DNA from: Pipra filicauda
Lineage: Eukaryota; Chordata; Aves; Passeriformes; Pipridae
Assembly: GCF_003945595.2 (NCBI RefSeq)
Contig: NW_024104347.1
Coordinates: forward strand, 1,054,001-1,118,000
DNA length: 64,000 nt
Direction: 5' to 3'
Shown here: positions 39,001 to 51,551 of the stretch, piece after piece
Position numbering within the stretch: position 1 is the stretch's first letter
Layout of the letters: every line of letters begins with the position of its first letter
Translations under genes and position numbers: made by a program
Notes under the pieces: model-generated
Seen by the model: only the letters and a program-made list of their open reading frames with translations
The model's database searches: none
What the model was told of the DNA's origin: nothing

Positions 39001-41432
39001 TTTGTTTGTTTTTGTTTTTATTTTGTTGTTGTTGTTTGTTTGGGTTTTTGTTTGTTTGGTTGGGTTTTTTTGGGTTTTTTTTTTTTTTTTTTTTTTTTTT
39101 GGTACAGACATTCCTCTGAAATATTTGAGAGCCTTTGCACCAAAGATGTACATGCATAGGGCAGGATTTCACTAAAGGAAACATATGAAATCAGTACTTA
39201 TCAAATATGTTATTCCTGTTTAGAATCCCACACATTTACTAGAGCAAAAATAAAAAGTCAAAAGGAAAAAGGAAGATATAGGTATCATTATTCACTGCTC
39301 ATGTGAGCATGCTCCTGAGCAAAGAGGGTGTAAGGGTATGTATAGAGATGACACTGCTGTGAGATGACACTGGTTTAAATTACTATGTACTGTTCTCTAG
39401 AAACGTACAAAGCAGTGAGGAATCAGTCTAGTTACTGCAGCTTGGTTGCCTCTAAAGCAGAATCTTGAAGGAAAGAGGGATTAAGTCAACAGAGTCCAAT
39501 TACTAAGAGGATGCAGACTGAGAGCCATAGATAACTATTAGACACAGAGAAAAGGTTGCAGTTCTGCCACTTGCAGCGAAACTTGATCAGCCTCACCCCA
39601 AGTCCCTCAACCCAGTTTGTGAGTGTTCCAGGTGAGAATTAGTTTTGTGTTCCTTTGTTGATTAGATTTTGCCATTGTGCAAACTGGCAATAGGATATGT
39701 ACTTAGTGCCATCTGTGATGAGACTTTTACTTTTGGTATGGTGGATGTCTTCACTGGGGTTTTCTCTCAAACATCTGCTTCACCCACAGCTGGCTACTAG
39801 GCTATAAGGACCATTGCTGTAGTAGAGTATTCTGTGTTTCCAAGTGACAGGCATGCGGGCTCTTCTCTCCAGCAAACATTGTACCCACAGAGAAAATTAT
39901 ATTAAAATAGTATCAAGTGGCTGGGGTTTTTTGTTTATAGTCACACATCCCTTGTTTGCTTTCAGTACAATCTTGGCAGTCCATTGAGCAGCTAACACAC
40001 TAACAAACCTCTGTGGATTCTGCTTATCTAAATGCCGCCTAAGGGCCACAATCATCAGCTCATCAGGCATGAAACTGGAAGCACAAGCTGATCAATGCTC
40101 TGAAAGCATTCCCAGAACTAAGGGAATACTGGTGTTTTGCATTTTGACTAAAATTATGTTGAAGTACTTTTTAGAGTTAAAGTATTAAGCATCCCACTGC
40201 TTCAGGGAGCGTAGCAAATGAGTAACCATGGAGGGAGCCAAACCATCAGATTTGTGCTTGTACTTAAGTGGGGAAAAAACCATAACCTCTGCCTGAGTAT
40301 TAATTTCAAAACCGCCTTTCCCTCTATCCGCAACAATGCCACAGGGAATGATGCAGAGATCACGCTGCATCTTGGGCAACTTGAATCTGTCTTTCAGAGA
40401 GATCATGATGAGACTGAAATACTGTTACACAGATATCTAGACTAGGAAAAAGAAGAATGCTGCATCCTCTTGTGACAGCAAGAAATGTTTGAGAAGGGGA
40501 GAAGAGGATGTAATTATAAAAGATGGAATTTAGCCAAGATAGAGCATGTAATATGTTCAGTCTTACAAAAAGCATTGCAATATCTTTAAATAACCAGTGA
40601 CAGTCCTGACCTGATTTTACATCTCTGCTGGCAATAAGATTCCTTCTCACTTTTTATAGGAATGAGATATAAAAAGAAGAGGCCCATAGAACCAGAAGCA
40701 CCATTTCCTGCGACTCACAGATGCTCCTAGAAATTCCTACCTTTTAATAGCCATTTATTGATTTGGTCCAATATGACTGTAACAGGAATGACCTGAACTG
40801 GTTCAGTGGGTTGCTGGCATGGTGACTTAGCCATGTACTAAATCCTTTCAGGATATCCATCAACAAATATTTAAAGAGATAATACAGTTACGATAATTAA
40901 CATAATCTCCTGTACTCTTTCTAGACTCTGTTTTACTCACTTCTGTTTCCTTGCATAGTTGTTAAGAGTCTTCCTTGTCACTTTTAGTACCACTCAGAAG
41001 GGTCTCATATAATCACACCATCTCAGTCAGGTCCCAGCATTTTCCAGGATGTGGTGGGAGGAATCCCCCACAGGGTAAATAAGCTGGATCTTGGGCTTAT
41101 TTGTTTTTTTCTGAAAGGTTTTTGGTAGAAGAGGGCTTCAATCACTTCTTTCTGCCCAAGACCTTCCTTGACCTGAATTGCCAATTAAATTCCTTTGTCT
41201 GGTTGATAGCCTGTCCAGGCGTGAGTTGGGTATTACAGCTTGCAGAGCTTTATTGGATTTGTTTCAGGTTCCTGTTTTTTCCATTTACTCTGGTATTGAA
41301 TACCGTCATCATGAGCTATTTCTTAACTAATGTCAGGGAAAATGCATTGAGAGAAATGTTTTGCTTAGACTGTAAATAGAATTCAAAATAAGATCTGGCA
41401 AACATTCCCACCATAGCTGGTGGTGAACACAA
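36051..41432. other. Intergenic DNA upstream of STAC, no gene seen
   Basis: Unique AT-rich sequence apart from the GT-rich tract at 38937-39103. Slightly GC-richer patches occur at 36290-36560 and 38540-38880, but their open frames show no recognisable domain, initiation support or splice structure. In other amniotes the neighbour upstream of STAC is ARPP21, at a large distance. No exon of it was recognised here. Confidence 0.6.
38937..39103 (+). repeat. G/T-only low-complexity tract ending in T26
   Basis: The tract is composed of GTTT, GGTT and TTTTTG units. From 39021 to 39103 the plus strand contains only G and T, ending in 26 consecutive T (39075-39100). It includes GGGGGG (38991-38996) and several GGG triplets. 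There is no retroposon body at its 3' side. Open frames on either strand here are artefacts of the repeat. Confidence 0.9.
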
Positions 41433-41487
41433 GTGTATATACATATATATGTATATATATGTGTATATATACATATATATGTATATA

Positions 41488-41526
<39 letters not shown>
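41433..41526. repeat. (AT)n / TATATG palindromic microsatellite
   Basis: This 94-bp alternating purine-pyrimidine tract is built from two copies of a roughly 28-32-bp unit (GTGTATATACATATATATGT then ATATATAT), followed by GTGT and an uninterrupted (AT) run. It is self-complementary, so it is prone to hairpin or cruciform extrusion and to length variation. The Tyr/Ile open frames across it are artefacts. Confidence 0.95.
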
Positions 41527-41528
<2 letters not shown>

Positions 41529-44500
41529 GGAGGGTTGCTGCAGATATCCTTTGGGTATGCAACAATTTTTAAAAGGCTGTGCATGCACAGTATTTCCTGT
41601 CTTAGGTGGTTACAGCATGCTTGTCACTGTAATATTTGGGTACAAACATGCATGTTGAATGCAAAATGAACCTCACTGTCAACTGCAAACCTGCAACTGT
41701 TATACTGACATATTTTGCATTGGAAGACAAAAGGATTTCTCAGTGTACTAATGACCTTGTTCAGGAAAGGGGGCTTTTGGTAGAATTCAATAATGTACAG
41801 CAAATCTTTTAAATGCCTTTGGACACTATAGGATGAAAGGCTTTGTAGAAATAGCAGAAATTATTATTATCAAGATTAAGATTTCACTCTATCAGATTAG
41901 TGCATGTGTCAACTGGAATAGAAGTGTGTATATGAGGGTTGCCCACAATTATGTAACTTAGTATAATGATCTATCACAGCTCTCAAACAAGAATAAAGAA
42001 AGTAAATGTTCAGCCTGTTATAAATCTGATGAGAAAGTGACTATCTTGCAGACCAAATATATTGGGTTTGTTTCTGAAATATTGATAAAATGCAAAATTT
42101 GAAAGATACTGATGGTAGCTGAGTTGTTACTGTCTGTACACAGTTGTCTCTACACAGTTACCAATTCAAAATAGAAATGAAAATAAAATTTTAATTGAGC
42201 AAAAAGTAAACTGTAAAAACACTACAACAGGTTATCTGTAATGATTTGTGTTGTTTTATTTAAAACAATAAAAAGTCTTAGAGTTCAGTGTAAAATGATA
42301 ATAGGAAGATAAATTTACCTTCTTGGTAAAGACAAGATTATCACTATCCCATGAGCCTATGAAATATACCATTTTTAAGGTATTCAGGTCAATTTACGTA
42401 GAAAAAAAATCAGTTTTTACTATTAACTCTACAAGCAGTGTTTAAACCACTAAGCACTGTAGTTGAGAACCTTGAAAACCTATTTCCTCAGAGAAATAAC
42501 ACCTACTTTTTATTGTGCTCCATTACATACAGTTGTTTTATCTCATTGCTTAAAGCAGTAGGAGAGAATTTGATCGCTTACATCCATTTGAAATCTCAAC
42601 ACAGAGCATCCTGGAGTCACTGCTTCTTTTGGTAGTTACATATCACATCCTCTTATTATTCAAAGGAGTCAAGTTCAGCTGCAAGAACAAATGATTTCGC
42701 TAGCAAAGATAGTCAAGATTTTAGAAGTACAAATGTCAGAAAAGGGAGAAATAAAAGGAGAATGAGGGAGAATTGTCTGAAGTATGAGTGTCTTTACCTT
42801 CCACATCCATAACTATTTATGTTCTTCATTGGAATCAAGAAAAAAAATCACTCAAGGTTTCCTTATGTTTGTTAGTCATACCACCTGCTGTAATACCACT
42901 CAATAATTGTCATTCTGATGTCTCAGACTGTCTGAAGTGTTCAGGCAGAATGGGATTGCACACCAGACCCAGTAAGAGCTGAATCTCTCCTGCTGTTTCC
43001 ATGGAAAGGGTTATCTCAAATTCACATGCCTAATAACTGAGCTCTATGATTTCAGACTTTGAATAAGCAGAGTAGTGAAGTATGCTGTAGATTTATGTAA
43101 ATCCATTGATATTGATAAAATAACTGAGATACTCAAAGTTACATGAATGATGATTTAGCTCATATATCTCTCTATAGTTTCAAAATTGTGTTTTCATTTT
43201 GTAGTCCATAATAGTTCTGTATCTTATTAACCTCTTTACCTGGACCGTGAGGAAAGAAAAGACTACTGATCAATGAGCATCATGATGGTTAAAATTTAGC
43301 CAAAAACAGAACTAACAGAACTGAGCACAGGTAGTTGGCCATATGTAAACTCAACAGACCAAAAATTAAAGACAGTAGAAGTTTATAACAGAAGGTATAG
43401 CCATCATCTCCTAATGTAAGGGATTGTTTCAAACTAGGGCATCCCTCTGGAAGGCCAAACACAAGGAAATCCAGCAGACTTTGCAATCCACACAATCATT
43501 CAATATTCAAGAGATGAGACATTAGGAAAAAGGCTTTGATTCATGGGAAAATATGAAAAGGAAACCACTAGTAATCAAGCTGGAATACAGAGGAGGTTGT
43601 CTTCACAAAGGGCTGTGATCAACCCTCTGATATGAACTCCTGCAAACACAGAAAATTTGTATGAGAATTGTGAGCTCTTTGAGCTAGTTATTGGTTTTCT
43701 ATTTTGAGTTTGCACAGGATTTAGCAGATAGGTTGGGATTCTGTTTGGTCTTAGGTATTACAGTAAAACAAACCATCATTTTAAACAGTGAATATGTGTC
43801 TACTCAATCCCAGTGGCACTGTAAATCTAATGTGTGCAATATTTGACTGTGTTCAAAATTTTCGTCATGAAAATTTTCCCTTTGCTGCTCCACTCCTATC
43901 GTTCCGTTATGATAAACAGAATGCTGTTCTGCACTGATTAGTAGAAACTGGAGGAAGTATAAAACCATTTTTAAAAAAAAAAAAAGGCACAATGGTAAGG
44001 TCACATAGTGGCTTTCAACACTGAAAGCCTAAGCAAAGACACTGAAATAAAAAGGTGGAATGTAAACAGTAGTTATGTATACAAGCACATACGCACACGT
44101 TCATATACTGCATATGTAGCACAGTAATGGCTTCATGTATCATAACCATGATGAATTATAGGCAATGATAGGGAGTAACACTCAGAAAAGATAGGGGGAA
44201 AATCACTGCAGGAAGGACTCCATGCATCAAAAGTAGTAGTGTAGAGAATGTTCCGATTTAGATAAAAATGTCTGCTGTGTATTTGAGTGACCCTATAATG
44301 TGAGCTTTGTGTAGGAAATCTATTTTTATCTTCCACACAGAAAAGCAAAGAATGTGGAGAGCTGTGGATGATATGCTTTAACTGCAGATAGTTGGTAAAG
44401 GTTTTCACTTCTTTGGGATCTATTTTTTTAATCCGTTGCACCCAGTGAAATTTTAAGGATGCTTGCAATATGTCTTAAAAGCCATTTCTCCATGAAGAGT

Positions 44501-47500
44501 AATACACTGTTCCAAGATCATCATGGGATTTTTCAGAAGTGCTTAATGGACCTTTCTGTTCTGCTACAGATGTGAAAGCTGCCTTTCTTTGACCTGGACC
44601 AAAAACTTGGACCATACTCAAGCACTTAGCTGAAAATCCTAACATAACTTTGGTCCAAAAAAGTTTAGTTCTATTTTCCTTTTTTTAATTATTATTATTA
44701 TTTTATGATGCTATTTTTTAATTATTATTAGGCACCTAAAAATTACTTCTGGACCCCATGCTCAGAAACAAAAATAAGAAGTAATATTGTACTAGCTTCA
44801 GTCACCTCATGTACATATTTCTTACTCTTTAAAAAATCAGGATTGAAAGTGTTTTTTAGCGAACCAAAATATTATCTGAGATCTAAATGTAAAAAGTAAG
44901 TTGTAAGTAGCATAAAATCATGGTAGCAAGCAGCTGCAAACAATTTTTTCTGGTCCTTTATTGTTAGGTGGTGTTTGCTTAGCAGCTGGTAAATAGGCTA
45001 TTAAGAAAGACTTGGGACAATTTTCCAAAAGACATGAATGACATCCAAGTGTTGAACTTTGGTTAACAACAGACAGATAAAGCTAGTATTTTAGTTTAAA
45101 GAGAACACATCTTCCTCCCACCCAGAGAGGCACATTTTTAAAATTACAGTAAAAGCTTCTCTGCCAATTCTAAGAAACATTTCTCTGAACAATATAGCTT
45201 TGCACATGAAGTTTTGGTCCTGTTATTCCATTGACAAGGCGGAATCATTCACATTCAACTATCAAAAGAATAAATATTTTGAAAGACGATTATCTTAAAG
45301 GGAAATTTTGAGGATGCATGCAAAATCCTGGGACCACTGAAATCAGTGAAAAGTCCCAGAATTTCATCCCTGCAAACCAGTTAGGCTGCTATCTGTGGGA
45401 ATAAAATGATTCCAAAAATCCAGGTCGTAACAGTTATCTGGCAAACAGATCAGACAGTCCTATTATAGTCAGCATGCAAGCCATTTTCCCTGTTAATTAT
45501 ATGCATCTAATGTCAGAGATCTAATTATCCAAGAAAAAATTAAAATTCCTAAAAGAGCACAGAGCTGAAAAAAACTGGAATACAGCCAAACTTCCCTGAA
45601 GTTTTCACTCATTGAAATGTTAGCTGGAGACATAAGCATCAATTCTTACTATGTTTTAACCTTGTTTTAACATTGTTTTGGGATTTTTTCCAAGTGGAAT
45701 AAAAAAAATAGAAAAAAATAATCCTTGGATTTATTACTTTCAAGTCTTTACCTTTTTCCGGTACTTTTTGCACCATCGGAGTGTATCAAATTACCCTGAT
45801 TATTTTATCTTTTGGTCACTATGAGACAAGCACCCCTGGAAACATACAAAATTATTTTGTGAAATAGAGTTTTACACCAGTATTCATTTTAACTTTGAGA
45901 ATACGACTCACAAATTCCATAAGGCATGGAGGAATATAAATAACTGCTCTGTTGACTAGTTAAGCTTATCAATTGTGATTAATATTTAAAACAGAAATTA
46001 AATTTTAAGTGAAATTTCTTCCTGAAAATATGCTTTCTCTGCGTATATGTCCAGCTTGTTTCATCTAATTCAAAAAATTCTGATGAGCAATATCACAAGG
46101 TTTCTTTCCATCTTCCACCTAGAGGTTCCCTGGACTGAGGACCAGGCCTCTTGGGAAGCACTGTCCAAGTCAACAGCACATTTGCATTTGACAACTTTGT
46201 CCCACTGTTTCCAGTTGAAATATCTTGTCATCCTCTTGAGTTGAGATGCTGTGGGACTGTGCTCTCCACACAGAAGGTGGAAACAAATGTGAATGGAAGA
46301 AGAGGGGAAATTCTGTGAACCAAGATACTGGGTTGGTCCCCATTGGAAAGCAAGTGAGCCATAACTCAAGTTGCATCTGAAGACAAATGTGGAAGTTTCA
46401 TTTTGTAGATCTTATAACTTTTTTTTTTTGATCAAGCCTAAAGTCTCTTTTCCCAACCTTCAACTTCTCTGCTACCAGAAGGTATAATATGAGCTGAGGG
46501 CAAGTTTATAGAGAATTCACCAAAAGGAGGAACAAGTATTAACTTGACATTACAGAAACTATATTAACTACATCACCTGGGACCACAGAGCAGACACAAA
46601 TTAATGGAATCATCGCTCTCATTTTGTAAGACTCTACCCATGAGGGAACAACTTGACAAAATATCAGTCACTATTTTAAACGACAAAGCTGAACCATTTT
46701 GTCTAAGCTGTCAGACATTCCGATGCACAAAGGACAGTCCCTGTTTTTAGCACACACATTCCTATTTTCTCTATTTTTCTGTGTAGTCTGTCTCGTAAAG
46801 AACTGTAACTATTCCAATGCATTTCAGCACAGTTTAAAAGCCATGTCCCTATTTCAGCCTCAGGGATTCCTATTAATTTCCTTCAAATGTTATATGTTAA
46901 TTCAGGAAACAAGGATTTTCTGATTTAATTTGTCACCTTAGTTATCAGCTCTTATTCCACTATCAGTCCCATGTAAATGATTTATATATTCCCCATAAGA
47001 GTAGCTTTGATATTGGGGGCCTTATCTAACAAATGGGTTTTCAGGACTCTTCAACAAATTTAACCTAATATTTTTTTCAGTCAGATTATACTACAACACT
47101 ATAACCTCTATTGGAATTTATTGACAGATATAAATAACCATGGTTGCCAGTTTAGGTAGTATTGTAACCAGCTGGATAAGTTTTCCCAATGTGGAGGAGG
47201 TGAATTGCTGCTCAGCGAGAGCATTGCTTGTGCCTTGGCATTTATTAAAGACTCATTGCAGATCTGGAAGAGAGTCATCAGCAGTAAGGCTTCTTGGGAG
47301 ACAGGTTCTGAATGTATGTGAACATGCTCCTTTGAGCTATGGCCAGAGGATCTTCCGTTGTTCCCCAGGTGGGGAAGGAAAGTGCATAGAGTTATAGGGT
47401 GATTTGTCTGCACAAAACCTGTGTGCCTGTGTTCACATCATGGGGACTCAGGAATAGACTGCAAGCAGATTTCAGAACCTGTTTAGGAGAAAGCTGGGGT

Positions 47501-49800
47501 TTGGCCAGTGAATAGCTGATGGAGGTGAGAGGAAAAACTGCTTCCTGTTTATTAGAAATGAACACCTATCCACCAAAAACTCATTGGCTGCTTTGGCCTG
47601 AAGGTCTGTTATTCAAACTGAAGAGAAACAAGTAGCTTTTTACTCCCTGAAATTCTAATTCAACAATGTAAAGTATCCTATCAAAGACTGTTGAGCCTTT
47701 ACTAAGCCCAGCTTTTCAGTTGTAATGCCTTAAGTCATGTAGGCATGAAGACATTAGGTAATACACTCTGAAGGCTTATACCTGTATTACTCATTGAAAC
47801 ACCAAACGTTTCTCCTAACTCCTTCACTCTTAGATCAGTGCAAACTATCCTTTCCCACCCACCTTGGCCTTTGACTGCAATAGTTGTGCAAAGTCTATCT
47901 CATCTCTTCAGACAAATCTCTCTAGTGTTTATCATTTGTGATGGGGACAAAGCCTTTCAAACCTGTGAGTCATTACGACTCGATCCAGCCATGAGTATAT
48001 ATGAAAGGAGGAAGGAGAGTGCTTGTGGAAATGCTTTGCTTTTTTATCCATTGTGTCTGAAGTAAGACTTTTTCTAGACAACTACTCATAAGCAATGGTC
48101 TTTCTACAGCGAATGCGCTGAATATACTGTGTTTAAATGAGCTTTTAATTCTGAATGCAAAATTCTTCTTGGATGTCAGCTGTACATACCGGTGCATATT
48201 TGAAATGGAAAATGGATCATATGTTGCACAATGCTGCAGCTGTAACATCTTCCTTGTCTTTCAAAATGAAACAATTTTATTTTTTTTTTTATCCCTTATG
48301 AATAAAGAAAGGTAAAAAACCAGAATATTAAGAACTCAGATCTTGACAAGGAATGTGGGGTTTAGTTTTGCTGGGTCAGATACACGGATGGTGGATTTAC
48401 TACAATGCTTTCAAAGCTAGTGGCAGCAACTCTAAATTTGCACAGCAGAACATCAGGTTATGAAACACTCTCACATGCAATCAAATGAAACCGCAAAAAG
48501 TGTCTGTGATTTTGATGTAAATCTGTCAGGTGGTTCATCTGTTTTAGAGGAACATGATTTCTGCAAATTTTGATGCACTTGACATTAACCGTTATTTAAC
48601 TGTAACAGAAATTGAACCCAGTAGTGTGCCTGATAGTTTGAGGTTTCCAGACACTTAGAGACATTTTCCTTACAAGGGTCAACAAAAACCAAAAATTTGC
48701 CCATATTAAATTCACAGCCCATATTAAACATCGCAGCATTCCTGTGACTGCTGCCACTGTAAAATTCAATGCATAATTTGAAGGCTGTAATGTAAAAGCT
48801 ATGGTTTCTTTGAGAGTAGAGCAATTGCACATTTAGCAGAGAGTTCAAAATTCAATTTTACATATATACAAATATGCACACACGCACAAACACGTATATA
48901 TATGAATGTTGCAAATGCTTTTCTAGGCATGGTGTGCTGAAATAATTGTTTTGATTACAAAAATTACAGCCAGCAGAGAATTAGCTCCTGGGCCACTGCT
49001 ATAGAGTGAATAAATCTCATGAATCTAAAGATCTCTAAATTTCAGATGTAAAAGACCAACCAACATCTGAATTTTGGTTCACACCATGCAACCTCCTTCT
49101 CTCTCCTGTTCTCCTCTTGATCTTTTAGCCCAGAAGCTAGACAGCTCGTTCCAGGTACAACCCTGTCTCATCCTTCTTGCTGCTCCAGTGTAGCTCATCA
49201 TCACCCTCCTCATGTTTTCATGCTGCTTCTACTACAAATATCTATTTTTCATGCAACTCTGAATGCTGCATTTCTGAGGTCAATGGTCTTAAGAAAATGT
49301 CTCAGTCCCTGGAGGAGAATTGAATGGGATCACTGAGTTACGAAAGGGCTACAAGAACTGGGGCCTAAAACTACATCTGCTGTAGGCTCACAGCCTCTGA
49401 AACAAGTTCTGCTTTTTTTTTTTATACCTTCTACGATACAGATTTAAAGCAATCTGGGATGTTCAAACTACATTTACATAGACAATGAGTTTAATCAACC
49501 TGCACTAATCTCCATGTTTAGATCACTATTATGTGAAGGTCTGTCCAAATCCTTGATCTGTGAACTCCATGGCCTTTTTTTTCTCTCAGTGCAGCCACAA
49601 GGTAAAAGTAAGACCTCAGTATATCTGTGGCATAGCTTATCCGCAGCATGTCAGCAGGACAGGTTTCACTTCTTCAGCATTACGTTGGTCATGCATCTTT
49701 GCTTCTATCTGGAAGAGTGGCTCACAAACGGCCTCAGTGAAGGCTCATTTAACACAAAGCAAAAGCAGTTAGAAATAAGGACACTGAGCCAGGCACACCT
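41527..49800. other. Intergenic DNA, no gene seen
   Basis: AT-rich unique sequence with scattered homopolymers, a duplicated ATT-rich motif at 44671-44730 and a T/A-rich patch near 45680-45720. Open frames of up to about 110 codons occur on both strands (for example at 44133-44468 and 46070-46369), with no family resemblance or splice context. I see no exon or RNA gene. Confidence 0.6.
44671..44730 (+). repeat. Duplicated T/ATT-rich motif
   Basis: CTATTTT...TTAATTATTATTATTA is followed about 40 bp later by CTATTTTTTAATTATTATTA. This looks like a local tandem duplication of a (TTA)n-bearing segment. Confidence 0.75.
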
Positions 49801-50030
49801 CTCAATCCAGTAGTCTCATCGCTGTGAATCAATCAGCCTAATTAGACAGATGTGATGAGGAGATACTGTCCTCTCTACAAACACCCAACTGTGCACAGAG
49901 CTGGCAACAGTAATCAGCCTTTTGTCTGAGACAAGAAGCAAAACATTAGTGCCACAATTACCACGGACTGACACTCAGGGGCAGAGCCTTTTCTATCTGT
50001 GTTTGTATGGCACTGGGGAATTTTTAGGTT
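49801..50030. promoter_or_regulatory. Candidate intergenic regulatory element
   Basis: This non-repeat stretch contains CTAATTAG (49838-49845) directly followed by GACAGATG, a near-perfect inverted repeat TTGTCT-G-AGACAA (49922-49934), and CATTAGTGCCACAATTACC. Paired homeodomain and TALE/SMAD-like motifs in balanced-composition DNA resemble conserved developmental enhancers. Conservation could not be tested, and it lies about 14 kb upstream of STAC. Confidence 0.2.
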
Positions 50031-50532
50031 GCGGTGAAACTCTGCTCCAGTATCTAGACTTACCAAGAAAAAAGAATAAGAAAAATTAAGGATGGATATT
50101 CAGTTCTAGAGAAATTAACTGAAAACTGTCAAAACTGTGAGATGTTGAAAAAAGCTCCAAAAAGTCAATTATATACCTGCAATTTTATGACGTTATTTCT
50201 GTTTTAATACAAAAAGAATTTAATAAAACTTGTTTTAAAATGTCGAAATGAGACAGAATTTCTTTTCATGCTGTTGTATCTGCACACTTTTTTGAAAAAT
50301 TACAGTTTCCAGTCCTTATGATTATGACTATAATTTAGAAAATGTTAATTGGAACACTATACAGAGCAGAAATGTCTGCAGTTACTGCCTGAAACAATAG
50401 CTTGGATGCATATGAATTAGTTCATCCACCTTAGCATATATTAACTCTGAAGGCATATAAAAACAATACTATTACCATTTTACTACTATTCATTTAATTT
50501 GAAATATCTAGCTAAAGCACATATCTCAAAAA

Positions 50533-50571
50533 CTCTAAGCATAAAACCAAGCACTCTCTAAGCATAAAACC
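50533..50571 (+). repeat. 16-bp perfect direct repeat
   Basis: CTCTAAGCATAAAACC occurs at 50533-50548 and again at 50556-50571 (period 23), separated by AAGCACT. It is a simple local duplication with no element between the copies. Confidence 0.9.
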
Positions 50572-51139
50572 CTCCTAACTATATTCTGTGTAATCGAGCT
50601 TGAGCAGATATTCTTCTTCCAACAGGTTGGTTCGTTGAAGTTCCTCTGACTGAAATGTTTTCTTTTGGCAAATGGTCTCTTTTGGCTCCTTTAAAAGGGT
50701 CCATTTACAACTAATTATGAACTTTCAATAAAACTAAATTTTCTGAAGTTAAGTTGACAAAATCTGAATTGGGAGATGCAGTTCCTTTCATATTTGGGTT
50801 ACACTCTTTGTCTGAGACTCCAAGGACCCACAAAACTGTCATGTCTGCAAAATAGGTGTTATTTAAGCCTAGCCTTAAATGATGTTTAAGTTCCTTCAGG
50901 ATCTGGTTAACCTAGTTACAAGTTAGACAACAGAAATGTTGGAAAGCTTTTTCATTAATTTGGTTTTTGCTTTTTTTCTCCCAGTAAAACAAGGAACCGA
51001 AGTGAAAGACTTAGTTTTCTTCCAGTCTAATTCCTCTTACATCTCAGCTATATTGTTGGGTATTTTTCCCCTCATGGAGATTTTCTTTCAGATGCAGATC
51101 TGGAAAGTAGTTCCCTGTGTCTAAATTTGTGTCATGGGC

Positions 51140-51330
51140 ACAATGAGCCAGTGGGAGATGAAGGCAGCGGAATTCCGCAGGCCCCCCACGGACTCCAATT
51201 AAAATGAGGGCCAGAAAGCAATTACTCTGTGAAAGTATATATATCTGCAGCCACCTGGGAGGGGTGGCATTAATAAAGAGTTTTAATGCTGTTGCCTAAT
51301 TAGGAGGAGGAGAGTTAAGGTTAGCAGTTT
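51140..51330. promoter_or_regulatory. Candidate intergenic regulatory element
   Basis: This stretch contains an unusually dense series of homeodomain-type cores: CAATTAAAATGAGG (from 51196), GCAATTA (51218-51224), CATTAATAAAG (from 51269) and CTAATTAGG (51296-51304). An E-box CACCTG lies at 51252-51257. The composition is balanced, with no repeat signature. The arrangement is what one sees in conserved vertebrate enhancers. Without alignment this remains a hypothesis. It lies about 15.7 kb upstream of the STAC start. Confidence 0.25.
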
Positions 51331-51489
51331 TGTGTGTTGCAGTGATTCAAAAAGTGGCAAGGGGAGTGAGAAACAGTACTTTTAAAGGTAAAGGAATCTT
51401 CACTTTCAAGCTCACAGCAACTACACTTTCATCTGATGCCTGCATGACAGATGGAAGGAAAAAGAAACAGTCCTAAAAAGTCACAGCCT

Positions 51490-51550
51490 AAGAATCTTAG
51501 AACTGTCTAAGTTGGAAAGGACCTCTAAGAGCATCCAGTCCAACCGTTAA
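51490..51550 (-). mobile_element. CR1 3'-end scrap (minus strand)
   Basis: About 60 bp on the plus strand read like the reverse complement of a CR1 3' terminus. AAGAATCTTAGAACTGTCTA is followed by GTTGGAAAGGACCTCTAAGA and CATCCAGTCCAACCGTTAA. The TTGGAAAGGACCTCTAAGA...TCCAACC signature is diagnostic of avian CR1 ends. The element is severely 5'-truncated, which is common for this family. Confidence 0.85.
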
Positions 51551-51551
51551 G

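Noticed and set aside
38915..39184. Lys/Asn-rich and Phe/Val-rich open frames on both strands
   Set aside because: Translation of the G/T low-complexity tract.
41316..41669. Tyr/Ile-rich open frames
   Set aside because: Translation of the AT microsatellite.
46070..46369. 99-codon minus-strand open frame
   Set aside because: No family resemblance, no splice sites in a sensible context, and overlapping open frames in other phases.
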